Shown in pieces: positions 40,349 to 50,326 of a stretch of DNA of 64,000 nucleotides. Each line of letters begins with the position of its first letter. Within the stretch, counting starts at the first letter, position 1. The notes beneath the pieces were generated by a model that worked only from the letters and a program-made list of their open reading frames with translations, did not search any database and was not told the origin of the DNA. A program made the position numbers and the translations under genes. This DNA comes from VBCG01 sp044226535 (GTDB lineage: Bacteria; Pseudomonadota; Gammaproteobacteria; Burkholderiales; Casimicrobiaceae), in assembly GCA_044226535.1 (NCBI GenBank), contig JBGAGT010000012.1, forward strand, positions 96,042 to 160,041, read 5' to 3'.

Positions 40349-41153
40349 AATGGCTCTCCGGCTACGGCGTGGCGCTTCTTGCGTTGCTCGCGCTGCCCAT
40401 CATCGTCGTGATCGCGGGTTCCTTGACGGGCGGCGAGACCATCGATTTCCCACCCGACGGCGTCAGCATGCGCTGGTACGTCGCGCTTTGGGAAAGCAGG
40501 GAATTCGTGGAGTCGGCCATCACCAGCCTGGTGGTGGCGACCAGCGTTTGCCTCATCGCCGGCGTGACGGGTGCGCTCGCCGGCCTTGCGCTCGCCAAGT
40601 CGCGCTTCCGCGGCCGCGCCGGCTTCGAAGCCCTGTTGACGGCCCCGCTGGCCGTTCCCGCGGTCGCCGTCGGCATCGCGCTGGCCATCTACCTCAGCTC
40701 GACGCACCTCACGGGCACCAAGACGGGCCTGATCATCGCCCATACGGTTCTGGCGCTCCCGTTCGTGCTGCGCATGGTCCGATCCAACCTCGCGGGCTAC
40801 AGCTGGAACATCGAGCACGCGGCGGCGAACCTCGGCGCCAACGGCTGGCGCGTGTTCTGGCACGTGACGCTCCCGCTCATGAGGCCCGGCATCCTCGGGG
40901 GCATGATCTTCGCATTCATCGTCTCTTTCGACGAAGTGGTGGTCGCCCTGTTTCTCGCGGGACCGGGAGCGATGACCCTGCCGGCGCGCATCTTCACCTA
41001 CCTCGACCAGTCGCCGGGTCCGATCGTCCTCGCGGCAGGATCGCTGTTGACCGGGTTCGCGGTCGTGTTGATGATCCTGCTCGAGTGGACGGTACGCATC
41101 GGCCGCGCATTCGGAGTCACCGAGGACGAGCGGTTCGAGGCAGGGCGTCGTCC

Positions 41154-41157
<4 letters not shown>
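40345..41157 (+). CDS. ABC transporter permease (PotC type)
   Basis: Second permease subunit, 270 residues, about six membrane helices and the loop HAAANLGANGWRVFWHVTLP facing the ATPase. With the two preceding genes and the binding protein it completes a PotDABC-type importer. Its TAG is the same CTAG tetramer that stops the convergent pirin gene. Confidence 0.92.
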
Positions 41158-42014
<857 letters not shown>

Positions 42015-42171
42015 GGCAGGTTCCTCCGGTGGGGCGCGCGAATCGCGCGCGGCGTGGCAGCCCAGATGCGGCCGGCGCGGCCCTCGCGGAAGCCGCAGCG
42101 GCGGGTTTCAGCGTTCCACCGGCTGGACAATGGGGTCGGGGAAGGGCCGGCGCAAGCCGCGCGCCCGTCCG

Positions 42172-42238
42172 ATGCGCCGGATCCGATGGCGCCGGCGCCG
42201 CTGCACAATGCGCCGGACGCGATGGCCCCGGCGCCGCT
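42172..42238. repeat. 31-base imperfect direct repeat between pirin and livF
   Basis: Copies at 42172-42202 and 42208-42238 differ at three positions. Each begins ATGCGCCGGA and ends CCGGCGCCGCT. The second copy overlaps the last codons of livF (stop at 42237-42239), so part of the repeat is translated. The rest of the 222-base gap shows no gene. Confidence 0.75.
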
Positions 42239-43019
42239 AGACGCCCAGCAGCCGTAGCAGCGCCTCGGGCTCGCGGGATGCCTCGCCGGCGCTGCGCGAC
42301 AGCACGATCCGTCCTTTCTCCATCACCACCACCCGGTCGGTGTGCGTGATGACACTGCGGTAGTTGCGGTCGACGACGATCGACGCGATGCCCGTACTGC
42401 GGATCGTGCCGACGATGCTCCAGATCTCCCGCACCACCAGCGGCGCGAGGCCCTCGGTGGCCTCGTCGAGGATCAGCAGGTCGGGGTTGGTCATCAGCGC
42501 GCGCCCGATGGACAGCATCTGCTGCTCGCCGCCGGAAAGCTGGTCGCCGCGATGGCCGATGCGCTCGGCGAGGCGGGGAAACGCAGCCATCACCCGCGCC
42601 TCGTTCCAGTCGTCGCGGCCGGTCAGGCCGCGGCGCGCCGCGACGACCAGGTTCTCGCGCACCGTGAGGTCGGGGAAGATGCCGCGGCCCTCGGGAACAT
42701 AGCCGATGCCGAGGCGCGCCACGCGGTCGCTGGAAAGCCGCGTGCTGTCGCGGCCGCGCACGTGCACGCTGCCGCGCGTGGCGCGCTTCTGCCCCATCAG
42801 CGTGCGCAGCAGCGTGGTCTTGCCCATGCCGTTGCGCCCGAGGAGGCCGAGCGCCTCGCCCTCGGCGACGGCGAGCGACACGCCCCGCAGCACGTGGCTC
42901 GCGCCGTAGTGAACGTCGAGCTCGCGGGCCTCGAGCAGGGGCGCGGCGGGCTGCGCGCGAATGCGGACGCCTGGCGCCGCAGCGCGAGCGGCGGGTGGGC
43001 CGGCGTCAGGCGACGACAT
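42237..43019 (-). CDS. livF: branched-chain-type ABC transporter ATP-binding protein LivF
   Basis: A 260-residue ATPase of the HAAT importer family. Walker A is GRNGMGKTTLL, the signature is LSGGEQQMLSIGRAL, Walker B LLILDEATEGLAP. The usual switch-loop sequence VEQN is VDRN here. An N-terminal extension of about 28 residues rich in Ala/Pro precedes the domain, so a later start is possible. With LivG it powers uptake; in this context the substrate is probably benzoate or a related aromatic acid rather than an amino acid. It overlaps livG by 14 bases. Confidence 0.92.
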   Translation of the reverse strand: MSSPDAGPPAARAAAPGVRIRAQPAAPLLEARELDVHYGASHVLRGVSLAVAEGEALGLLGRNGMGKTTLLRTLMGQKRATRGSVHVRGRDSTRLSSDRVARLGIGYVPEGRGIFPDLTVRENLVVAARRGLTGRDDWNEARVMAAFPRLAERIGHRGDQLSGGEQQMLSIGRALMTNPDLLILDEATEGLAPLVVREIWSIVGTIRSTGIASIVVDRNYRSVITHTDRVVVMEKGRIVLSRSAGEASREPEALLRLLGV

Positions 43020-43779
43020 CGCCTTCGCCGAGGTAGGCCGCCTGAACGGCAGGGTTGGCGCGCACCGCTGCGGGCGCGCCGCTCGCGATCACCGCGCCGT
43101 CGACCATCACGGTGATGCGGTCGGCGATGCGGAACACGGCGTCCATGTCGTGCTCGACGAGCAGCAGCGCATGCCCCTCGCGAAGCGACGCGAGGAGCTC
43201 GAGCATCGACGCGGTCTCCTCGGCGCCCATGCCCGCCAGCGGCTCGTCGAGCAACAGAACCCTCGGCGAGGTGGCGAGGCACATCGCCACCTCGAGCTGG
43301 CGGCGCTGGCCGTGCGACAGCGTCGCCACGATGCGGTCGGCGCAGGAAGCGAGGCGCGTCGCCTCGAGCGCAGCCTCTGCGGCCTCGAGCGAGCGCGCGC
43401 AGCGCGCCGCGTTGCCCAGTGCCGCCACCGGCGACAGCGTGGCCTGCGCGCAGAGCCGGCAGTTCTCGCGCACGGTGAAGGGCATGAACACGGTGCTGCG
43501 CTGGTAGGTGCGGCCGAGGCCCGCGCGCGCACGGCGCGCCTGCGGCCAGCGCGTGACATCCGTGCCGAGGAGCTCGATCGATCCCGCGCCGGGCGCGAGC
43601 TCGCCCGACAGCAGGTTCACCAGCGTCGACTTGCCCGCGCCGTTGGTGCCGATCACCGCGTGCACGCTGCCCTGTGCGAGCTCGATCGACACGCCGTCGA
43701 CGGCGGTGAGCCCGCCGAAGCGGCGCGTGAGCCCGCGCGCGGCGAGCAGGAGGCTGCCCGGGCCGGTGCCTGCGCTCAT
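43006..43779 (-). CDS. livG: branched-chain-type ABC transporter ATP-binding protein LivG
   Basis: A 257-residue ATPase: Walker A GTNGAGKSTLV, GRTYQRSTVFMPFTVREN, signature LSHGQRRQLEVAMCL, Walker B VLLLDEPLAGMG and H-loop LVEHDMD. ATG 43779 overlaps the livM stop by 4 bases. It is the partner of LivF in the importer encoded beside the box genes. Confidence 0.93.
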   Translation of the reverse strand: MSAGTGPGSLLLAARGLTRRFGGLTAVDGVSIELAQGSVHAVIGTNGAGKSTLVNLLSGELAPGAGSIELLGTDVTRWPQARRARAGLGRTYQRSTVFMPFTVRENCRLCAQATLSPVAALGNAARCARSLEAAEAALEATRLASCADRIVATLSHGQRRQLEVAMCLATSPRVLLLDEPLAGMGAEETASMLELLASLREGHALLLVEHDMDAVFRIADRITVMVDGAVIASGAPAAVRANPAVQAAYLGEGDVVA

Positions 43780-44753
43780 GGGGCGCTTCCCGCGTCGTTC
43801 GCGGCATCGCGCGCCGGGCGTGCCGGCAGCCCGACGATGCCCTTGGGCATTGCCGCCACCAGCACGATGATGGCGAGGCCGAGGCCGAGCTGCCAATGCC
43901 GGGCGAAGCTCCCGAACAGCGCCTCGGCCTGGAAGAGCTCCTTCAGCGCGATGAAGGCGAAGGCACCGACGACCGCGCCGCGCAGGTGGCCGAGGCCGCC
44001 GAGGATCAGCATCAGCAACACCGCCCCCGACTGGTGCCAGGACAGGAGCTCGGGGTTCACGAAGCCGTCCTTCACCGCCCACAGGCTGCCGGCGACGGCG
44101 GCCAGCGCGCCCGCGATCACGAAGGCGAAGAGCTTCATCGCATAGGTCCGGTAGCCCGCGGCGCGCATGCGCGTCTCGTTGACGCGGATGCCCGCCAGCG
44201 CGTGGCCGTAGCGCGAACGCTTGATCGCCGCCAGCACGACGAACGCGATGGCGAGCAGCGCAAGCACCAGGTAGTAGAAGGCGTGCGCGTCGCCCAGGTT
44301 GGCGACGCCGGGGAGCGACGGCTTGGCGTAGAGGTAGATGCCGTCGCTGCCGCCGCCGATCGCCGTGTCGTGGAACACGTAGTACGCCATCTGCGAGAAC
44401 GCCAGCGTGACCATGATGAAGTACACGCCGCGCGTACGCAGCGACAGCGCGCCGATAAGCGCAGCGCACAGCGCAGCGACCGCCATCGCCGCGGGCAGCA
44501 GCCAGGCGAAGGACACGCTGCCGGACCTGGGCGCGAGCAGCACGGTGGCGTAGGCACCGATGCCGAGGAAGGCCGCATGGCCGAACGATACGAGCCCCGC
44601 CTCGCCGGCGAGCAGCGACAGCGACAGCGCGAAGATCGCGTAGACCATCATGGTGGTGACGAGGTCGACGCCGAAGCGCCCGCCGAACGTCGGGAACAGC
44701 GCGAGCAGCAGCAGCGCCGCGGCGGCCTGCACGAGGCGCGCGCGCTCAGACAC
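43776..44753 (-). CDS. livM: branched-chain-type ABC transporter permease LivM
   Basis: A 325-residue inner-membrane permease with eight or more helices and the family stretches GLVSFGHAAFLGIGAYA, LRTRGVYFIMVTLAFSQM, IRVNETRMRAAGYRTYAMKL and LILGGLGHLRGAVVGAF. It overlaps livH by 8 bases and livG by 4. Confidence 0.95.
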   Translation of the reverse strand: MSERARLVQAAAALLLLALFPTFGGRFGVDLVTTMMVYAIFALSLSLLAGEAGLVSFGHAAFLGIGAYATVLLAPRSGSVSFAWLLPAAMAVAALCAALIGALSLRTRGVYFIMVTLAFSQMAYYVFHDTAIGGGSDGIYLYAKPSLPGVANLGDAHAFYYLVLALLAIAFVVLAAIKRSRYGHALAGIRVNETRMRAAGYRTYAMKLFAFVIAGALAAVAGSLWAVKDGFVNPELLSWHQSGAVLLMLILGGLGHLRGAVVGAFAFIALKELFQAEALFGSFARHWQLGLGLAIIVLVAAMPKGIVGLPARPARDAANDAGSAP

Positions 44754-45627
44754 GGCGGAACAGGCCCTCGGGCCGCCACAGCAGCACGGCCGCCATCAGC
44801 ACGTACACGGCGACCCCCGAGGCGGCGGGGAAGAGCACCTTGCCGAAGGTGTCGACGAAGCCCACCAGCAACGCGGCGATCAGCGCGCCGCGCACCGAGC
44901 CGATGCCGCCGATCACCACGACGACGAAGGAGATGATCAGCACCTGGTTGCCCATGCCGGGGTACACCGACGACACGGGCGCGGCGATCATCCCAGCGAA
45001 GGCGGCCAGCGCCACGCCGGCGGCGAACACGATGCGGTAGAGCACGCGGATGTTGACGCCCAGCGCCTCGATCATCTCGCGGTTGGAGGCGCCCGCGCGG
45101 ATCGCCATGCCGAGGCGCGTGCGCGACAGCACGAGCCAGAGCAGCGCCGCCACGGCGAGGCACACGGCCGACATGAAGAAGCGGTAGGTGGGATAGCTCA
45201 TCAGGCCGCCGAGCGGCACGCTGCCGGACAGCCAGGCGGGCATGGCGACGCCATGCACGTCGTCGCCGGCGACGAGGCTGCGCAACTCCTCGAACACCAG
45301 GATCAGGCCGTAGGTCATCAGCACCTGCTGCAGGTGGTCGCGGTGGTAGAGGTAGCTGATGAACACCCACTCGAGCAGGTAGCCCAGCAGCACCGACAGC
45401 ACGATGCCGATGGCGAGCATCGTGGCGAACCCGCCGGCGAGGTGCTGTGCGACGAAGGGCGCGAGGCCGTAGGCCATGTAGGCGCCGATCATGTAGAAGC
45501 TGCCGTGGGCGAGGTTGATCACGCCCATGATGCCGAAGATCAGCGTCAGGCCGCTGGCGACCAGGAACAGCAACAGGCCGTACTGCACGGCGTTGAGGCA
45601 CTGGACGAGGAAGGTGGCGAGGTCCAT
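44746..45627 (-). CDS. livH: branched-chain-type ABC transporter permease LivH
   Basis: A 293-residue permease: MDLATFLVQCLNAVQYGLLL, FGIMGVINLAHGSFYMIGAY, AIRAGASNREMIEALGVNI and VVIGGIGSVRGALIAALLVG are family landmarks. The N-terminus matches the family, so ATG 45627 is the likely start although I see no Shine-Dalgarno sequence; the T-run of a strong terminator-like hairpin ends five bases before it. Expression may depend on readthrough from livK. Confidence 0.93.
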   Translation of the reverse strand: MDLATFLVQCLNAVQYGLLLFLVASGLTLIFGIMGVINLAHGSFYMIGAYMAYGLAPFVAQHLAGGFATMLAIGIVLSVLLGYLLEWVFISYLYHRDHLQQVLMTYGLILVFEELRSLVAGDDVHGVAMPAWLSGSVPLGGLMSYPTYRFFMSAVCLAVAALLWLVLSRTRLGMAIRAGASNREMIEALGVNIRVLYRIVFAAGVALAAFAGMIAAPVSSVYPGMGNQVLIISFVVVVIGGIGSVRGALIAALLVGFVDTFGKVLFPAASGVAVYVLMAAVLLWRPEGLFRRV

Positions 45628-45632
45628 GGACG

Positions 45633-45672
45633 AAAAAAAGCCGGCCGGAGGGGCGCGCCCCGCGCGGCCGGC
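45633..45672 (-). terminator. terminator or attenuator between livK and livH
   Basis: Read on the minus strand: GCCGGCCG, an inner GGGGCGCGCCCC palindrome, CGGCCGGC, then TTTTTTT. Stem arms are 45665-45672 and 45640-45647 and the T-run is 45633-45639. This is a strong intrinsic terminator directly after livK, which would make the binding protein far more abundant than the permeases. Confidence 0.85.
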
Positions 45673-45687
45673 GTCGTCTCGCAGATG

Positions 45688-46866
45688 CTACATGTTGCAG
45701 CCGGGCGACGGGTCGGCGAGCGCCTTCACGGCGACCGACTGGTACTGGTTCTTGAGGCCCTCGACCTTGCGCAGGTAGATGTCCTGGATCGGCTCGTGGG
45801 AGCGCGACAGCGTGAAGGTGCCGCGCGGGCTGTCGATGCTCGCCTTGCCCATCGCCGCCACCAGCGCGTCGCGCTGCTTCAGGTCGCCCTTGACCGCATT
45901 GAGGCCCGCAGCGAGGAGCTGCGCCGAGTCGTAGCCCTGCACGGCGTAGACGTCGGGCGCCATCTTGTAGGCGGCCTGGTACGCGGCGCGGAAGGCGTTG
46001 TCGCGCGGGGTGTTGAGGCCGTCGGCGTAGTGCAGCGTGGTGAGGAGGCCCTGCGCCGCTTCGCCCTGGCCCTCGAGCGTGCCGTCGGTGAGGAAGCCGG
46101 GGCCGTACAGCGGGATGGTCTTGTCGAGGCCCGCCGCGTGGTAGTCCTTGACGAACTTCACCGCGCCGCCGCCGGCGAAGAACGCGTAGACGGCGTCGGG
46201 CTTGGCTGCGGCGATCTCGGTCAGCAGCGCCTGGAACTCGACGTTGGGGAAGGGCAGGGTCAGTTCCTTCACCACCTGGCCACCGGCCGGCGCGATGCCG
46301 TCCTTGAAGCCCTGCACCGACTCGTCGCCGGCGGCGTACTTCCAGGTGACGGTGACGACTTTCTTCGCGCCCCTGTCGCCGGCGACCTTGCCCATGGCGT
46401 AGCCGGGCTGCCAGTTGGAGAACGAGGCGCGGAAGATGGACGGTGCGCACATCGGCCCCGTCACGGCGCGCGCGCCGGCGTTGGGGATGACGAGCAGCGT
46501 GTTGGTGTCCTTGGCGACCTTGGCCATGGCCATCACCACGCCCGAGTGCACGGTGCCGACGACGACGTCGACGTTGTCGCGCTTGATGAGCTTGTTGATG
46601 TTGTCGACGGCCTTCGAGGGCTCGGACTCGTCGTCGACGGTGAAGTACTCGATGGCCTTGCCGCCGAGCTTGCCGCCCTGCTGGTCGACATAGAGCTTGA
46701 AGCCGTTCTCGATGGCCTTGCCGAGCCCGGCGTAGGTGCCGGAGTAGGGCAGCATCAAGCCGACCTTGACCTTGTCCTGCGCCTGCGCGGGCGGCGACGC
46801 AAGTGCCGCGACCGTCCCGACCGCGGCGACCGCGATCGCGGCGAGGGCGAATCGTCCTGTTGTCAT
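45688..46866 (-). CDS. livK: branched-chain-type ABC transporter substrate-binding protein LivK
   Basis: A 392-residue periplasmic binding protein with a signal peptide (cleavage probably after PPAQA, about residue 29) and a type 1 fold beginning VKVGLMLPYSGTYAGLGKAI. AGGAGG lies before the ATG. Homologues beside benzoate and other aromatic gene clusters bind aromatic acids. The start overlaps the stop of the hydrolase gene, so it is translated from the same message as benzoate-CoA ligase. Confidence 0.94.
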   Translation of the reverse strand: MTTGRFALAAIAVAAVGTVAALASPPAQAQDKVKVGLMLPYSGTYAGLGKAIENGFKLYVDQQGGKLGGKAIEYFTVDDESEPSKAVDNINKLIKRDNVDVVVGTVHSGVVMAMAKVAKDTNTLLVIPNAGARAVTGPMCAPSIFRASFSNWQPGYAMGKVAGDRGAKKVVTVTWKYAAGDESVQGFKDGIAPAGGQVVKELTLPFPNVEFQALLTEIAAAKPDAVYAFFAGGGAVKFVKDYHAAGLDKTIPLYGPGFLTDGTLEGQGEAAQGLLTTLHYADGLNTPRDNAFRAAYQAAYKMAPDVYAVQGYDSAQLLAAGLNAVKGDLKQRDALVAAMGKASIDSPRGTFTLSRSHEPIQDIYLRKVEGLKNQYQSVAVKALADPSPGCNM

Positions 46867-47750
46867 TTCGTTGCTCCTCCTGTCATGCATGATGCGTTGT
46901 GATGGGATCGTCCCGGTTCGCGTGCACGTACGAATGCGGCGATGGCGGCCGCCAGCGCCCGGGGCGCGTCGCGGTGCGGCGAATGCCCGCATCCTTCGAG
47001 AACCTCGAGCGTGACGTCCGGCGCGGCGCGGGCAATGCCCTGCACCTGCGCCAGCGTCCCGTATTCGTCCTCGTCCCCCTGCACCGCCAGCACCGGCTGG
47101 CGCACGTCCGCAAGCATTGCCTCGATCGACCAGCGGCGGAACGCGGGTGCGAGCCATGCGCCGCACCATCCGCCGAAAGCCGATTCGACGTCGTCATGAT
47201 ACCGGGAGAGCCGCGCGCGAAGCCCCGGCGCTTGCCCGTCCGGTGCGTAATACGCATCGCGCGCCTTCTCGATGCTGGCGATCGAAACGTCCTCGACCAT
47301 GATGTGCGGCGCGATGACCACGAGGCCGGCCACGCGGCCGGGGAAGCTCGCCGCGTGGATCAACGCGATCGATCCGCCGTCGCTGTGGCCCACGAGCCAG
47401 GGCCTGTCGCGCCCGGCGTCGATCCCCAGCGCCTGCAGCAGCGCGGGCAGGCGCTCGCGCGCCTCGACGTGCATGAAGTCGGCCTGCCAGGGCTCGCCAT
47501 GCGGCCGCGGCGTCGAGCGGCCGTAGCCCACGCGCGAATACACGAGGCCGCGTGCGCCGGCCGCATCGCAGACCTCGCGCGGCCAGCCGCGCCACATCGC
47601 CACCGATCCCAGGCCCTCGTGCAGGAACACCAGCAGCGGGCCCTCGCGGTCGCGCGCGATCCACTGCACTTCGACCGCGTGCCCCGCGTCGATGGGCACG
47701 AGCGAGGTCGCATCCCTCGGCACGCTAGGCCGCGCCCCCGGACGCAGCAT
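46863..47750 (-). CDS. alpha/beta hydrolase, box cluster associated
   Basis: A 295-residue alpha/beta hydrolase. The nucleophile elbow is VGHSDGGSIAL; HEGLGS forms the oxyanion region; an aspartate (GDEDEYG) and histidine (CGHSPHRD) complete the triad. Related hydrolases occur in aerobic benzoyl-CoA clusters and are thought to act on lactone or thioester intermediates or by-products; the exact reaction is uncertain. It overlaps benzoate-CoA ligase by 26 bases and livK by 4. Confidence 0.85.
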   Translation of the reverse strand: MLRPGARPSVPRDATSLVPIDAGHAVEVQWIARDREGPLLVFLHEGLGSVAMWRGWPREVCDAAGARGLVYSRVGYGRSTPRPHGEPWQADFMHVEARERLPALLQALGIDAGRDRPWLVGHSDGGSIALIHAASFPGRVAGLVVIAPHIMVEDVSIASIEKARDAYYAPDGQAPGLRARLSRYHDDVESAFGGWCGAWLAPAFRRWSIEAMLADVRQPVLAVQGDEDEYGTLAQVQGIARAAPDVTLEVLEGCGHSPHRDAPRALAAAIAAFVRAREPGRSHHNASCMTGGATK

Positions 47751-49329
47751 TCGCCGCGCGCTCGCGCAGGCGGAAGCGCTGGATCTTGCCGGTGGCGGTC
47801 TTGGGGAGCTCGTCGATGAACTCGATGCTGCGCGGGTACTTGAAGGGCGCGAGGCGCCCCTTCACGAATTCCTGCAGCTCGGCGGCCAACGTCTCGCCGG
47901 CCTCGACGCCCTCGCGCAGCACGACATAGGCGCGCACGCGCGTCAGCCCGTCGGCGTCGGGCACGCCGATCACCGCGGCCTCGAGGAGCCGCGGGTGCGC
48001 GGTGAGCGCGGCCTCGACCTCGAAGGGCGAGACGTACTGGCCGCTGACCTTCAGCATGTCGTCGCCGCGCCCCGCGTAGGTGTAGTAGCCGTCGGCGTCG
48101 CGAAGGTACTTGTCGCCGCTCTTGGTCCAGCGCCCCTGGAAGGTGGCGCGCGAGCGCTCGCGGTCGGCCCAGTAGCACAGCGCCGCGCTCTCGCCGCGCA
48201 CGTACAGGTCGCCGATCTCGCCCGTCGCGGCCGCGCTGCCTTCCTCGCGGCGGAGCTCGATGTCGTAGCCCGGCACCGGGACGCCGGTGGTGCCGTAGCG
48301 CACCTCGCCCGCGCGGTTGGAGAGGAAGATGTGCAGCATCTCGGTCGAACCGATGCCGTCGAGGATGTCGCAGCCGCAGGCGTCGCGGAAGCGCTCACCG
48401 AGCTCGCGCGGCAGCGCCTCGCCCGCCGAGACGCACTGGCGCAGCGCGAGTGCCTCGCGCGCGGGCCGGCCCGGGTCGGCGAGCATCGAGGCATACAGCG
48501 TGGGCACGCCGAAGAACACCGTGGCTTGCGCGTCGACGAGCCGTTTCCACACGAGCTGCGGCGTCGCGCGCCCGGTGATGAGCTCCACCGTCGCGCCTGC
48601 GCACAGCGGGAAGGTCAGCGCGTTGCCGAGCCCGTAGGCGAAAAACAGCTTGGCGGCGGAGAGCACCACGTCGCCTTCGCGCAGCTTGAGCACTTTCTCG
48701 CCATAGGTCGCGTGGGTCCACCACAGGTTGCCGTGGGTGTGCACCGCGCCCTTGGGCTTGCCGGTCGAGCCCGACGAGTAGAGCCAGAACGCGATGTCGT
48801 CGGCCAGCGTGTCGGCCGGCGCTTCGGATGCGGCCTCGTGCGGCGATGCCTCGCGGACGAGGTCGGCGAAGGCACGCGCCGGGGGCAGTGCCGAGGCATC
48901 GCCTTCGATCGCGCCCGCGCCGAGCGCGACCAGCACCTGCAGCTCGTGAGGACCCTGTCGCGCGGCCTCCGCGAGCACGGGCGCCAGCGCCGGCGAGACG
49001 ATCGCGGCGCGCGCACGCGAATGCGCCAGCATGTAGGCGTAGTCGGAAGCGGTGAGCAGCGTGTTGACGGCGACGGGCACGACGCCGGCGTGCAGCGCGC
49101 CGAGGAAGGCCACCGGCCAGTCGACGCTGTCGTGCGCCAGCAGCAGGACACGTTCCTCGCGACGCAGGCCGAGGGCGCGCAGCGCGGCAGCGAAGCGGCG
49201 CGTGCGGCCGGCGAGCTCGCCGTAGCTCAGCGACGCCTTGCCGTCGCGATAGGCGGTGCGCGCCGGGTGCTTCGCTGCGAGGCCGAGCACGTGCGCGGCG
49301 AAGTTGAAGCCGCGGGGAAGCGCCTCCAC
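47725..49329 (-). CDS. bclA: benzoate-CoA ligase
   Basis: A 534-residue adenylate-forming enzyme that converts benzoate, ATP and CoA to benzoyl-CoA. Motifs: YSSGSTGKPKGAVHTH, LFFAYGLGNALTFPL, DGIGSTEMLHIFLSN, GRGDDMLKVSGQYVSP and the C-terminal lysine motif PKTATGKIQRF. The FAYGLGN and GSTEMLH stretches are characteristic of benzoate-CoA ligases rather than acetyl-CoA synthetases. The start is GTG with AGGAGG six bases upstream. It is divergent from boxR and heads the ligase-hydrolase-liv operon. Confidence 0.93.
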   Translation of the reverse strand: MEALPRGFNFAAHVLGLAAKHPARTAYRDGKASLSYGELAGRTRRFAAALRALGLRREERVLLLAHDSVDWPVAFLGALHAGVVPVAVNTLLTASDYAYMLAHSRARAAIVSPALAPVLAEAARQGPHELQVLVALGAGAIEGDASALPPARAFADLVREASPHEAASEAPADTLADDIAFWLYSSGSTGKPKGAVHTHGNLWWTHATYGEKVLKLREGDVVLSAAKLFFAYGLGNALTFPLCAGATVELITGRATPQLVWKRLVDAQATVFFGVPTLYASMLADPGRPAREALALRQCVSAGEALPRELGERFRDACGCDILDGIGSTEMLHIFLSNRAGEVRYGTTGVPVPGYDIELRREEGSAAATGEIGDLYVRGESAALCYWADRERSRATFQGRWTKSGDKYLRDADGYYTYAGRGDDMLKVSGQYVSPFEVEAALTAHPRLLEAAVIGVPDADGLTRVRAYVVLREGVEAGETLAAELQEFVKGRLAPFKYPRSIEFIDELPKTATGKIQRFRLRERAANAASGGAA

Positions 49330-49338
49330 CGATCCTCC

Positions 49339-49408
49339 TGCAAGATAGTGCGTATCACGGCGCGGCTGGTTGCTATTCTCGTGCCGCTTTCGGCATTATA
49401 ATGCATAT
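49339..49408. promoter_or_regulatory. divergent bclA/boxR control region
   Basis: The 79-base gap contains TGCA-N6-TGCG (49339-49352), the inverted repeat GATA-N5-TATC (49344-49356), another TGCA at 49402-49405, and a perfect -10 TATAAT (49397-49402) pointing toward boxR. TGCA-type half-sites have been described for the related regulators BzdR/BoxR in Azoarcus, so these are good operator candidates. With that -10, boxR transcription would start at or next to its ATG. Confidence 0.6.
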
Positions 49409-50326
49409 ATGGCGGCTGTCCAGTCCATTCCCTCCCCGCCGCGTGACGCCCGGGCATTGGTCGCGCGCGCCGAGGCCCGCGATCCCTTCCTCGTGGCGCT
49501 GGGTGAGCGGGTGCGCACCCTGCGCGCGCGGCGCGGGCTCACGCGAAAGGCGCTGTCGCGCCTCGCCGAGGTTTCCGAGCGCCACCTCGCCAATCTCGAG
49601 CAGGGCGTGGGAAACGCGTCGATCCTGGTGCTGCGCCAGATCGCGCAGGCGCTCGATTGCGGCCTGCCGGCGATCGTCGGCGACGCGGCGCATGATTCGC
49701 CCGAGCGCATCCTCATCGATGACCTCCTCGCCGACCGCTCCCGCGAGGCGCTGGAGCGTGCGCGCGCCGCGCTGCTTGCGCTGTTCGTCGACGGCGTCGA
49801 GCCCGTCCCCGCGCCGCGGCGCCGCATCGCGCTGATCGGCCTGCGCGGCGCCGGCAAGTCGACGCTGGGCGCGCGGCTCGCCGCGGCGCTGGGCATCGAC
49901 TTCGTGGAGCTCACCGCGCAGACGGCCATGCTCGCAGGTTGCCGCACCGACGAGATCCATGCGCTGTACGGTCCCGCCGCCTATCGCCGCTACGAGCGGC
50001 GTGCGCTCGACGCCGCGCTCGCCCGCGACCGCGACCAGGTGATCGCCACGCCGGGCGGGATCGTCGCCTCGCCCGCGACCTTCAACCGCCTGCTCGCGCA
50101 TTGCACGACCGTGTGGCTGAAGGCCGATCCCGAGGACCACATGCAGCGCGTGCTGCGCCAGGGCGACATGCGCCCGATGGCAGGCAACCGCGAGGCCATG
50201 GACGACCTGCGCCGCATCCTCGACGGCCGCGCGGCGTTCTACGCCAAGGCCGACCACGTGATCGACACGCACGGCTGCGGCGAGGACGCGTCGCTGTCCG
50301 CGCTCACCGCACTGTTCGCGCCATGA
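49409..50326 (+). CDS. boxR: benzoyl-CoA-responsive regulator BoxR (HTH plus shikimate-kinase-like)
   Basis: A 305-residue two-domain regulator. Residues 33-90 form an XRE helix-turn-helix (LTRKALSRLAEVSERHLANL); residues 138-300 resemble shikimate kinase, with P-loop GLRGAGKS at 144-151, and serve as the benzoyl-CoA sensor in BoxR/BzdR. Known BoxR represses box genes until benzoyl-CoA appears. I chose ATG 49409; no Shine-Dalgarno is visible and the TATAAT lies 6 bases upstream, so the mRNA may be leaderless. It overlaps boxC by 4 bases. Confidence 0.94.
   Translation: MAAVQSIPSPPRDARALVARAEARDPFLVALGERVRTLRARRGLTRKALSRLAEVSERHLANLEQGVGNASILVLRQIAQALDCGLPAIVGDAAHDSPERILIDDLLADRSREALERARAALLALFVDGVEPVPAPRRRIALIGLRGAGKSTLGARLAAALGIDFVELTAQTAMLAGCRTDEIHALYGPAAYRRYERRALDAALARDRDQVIATPGGIVASPATFNRLLAHCTTVWLKADPEDHMQRVLRQGDMRPMAGNREAMDDLRRILDGRAAFYAKADHVIDTHGCGEDASLSALTALFAP

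Noticed and set aside
42034..42052. Short palindrome GCGCGCGAATCGCGCGC upstream of pirin
   Set aside because: It has almost no loop and alternating GC runs of this kind are frequent by chance here.
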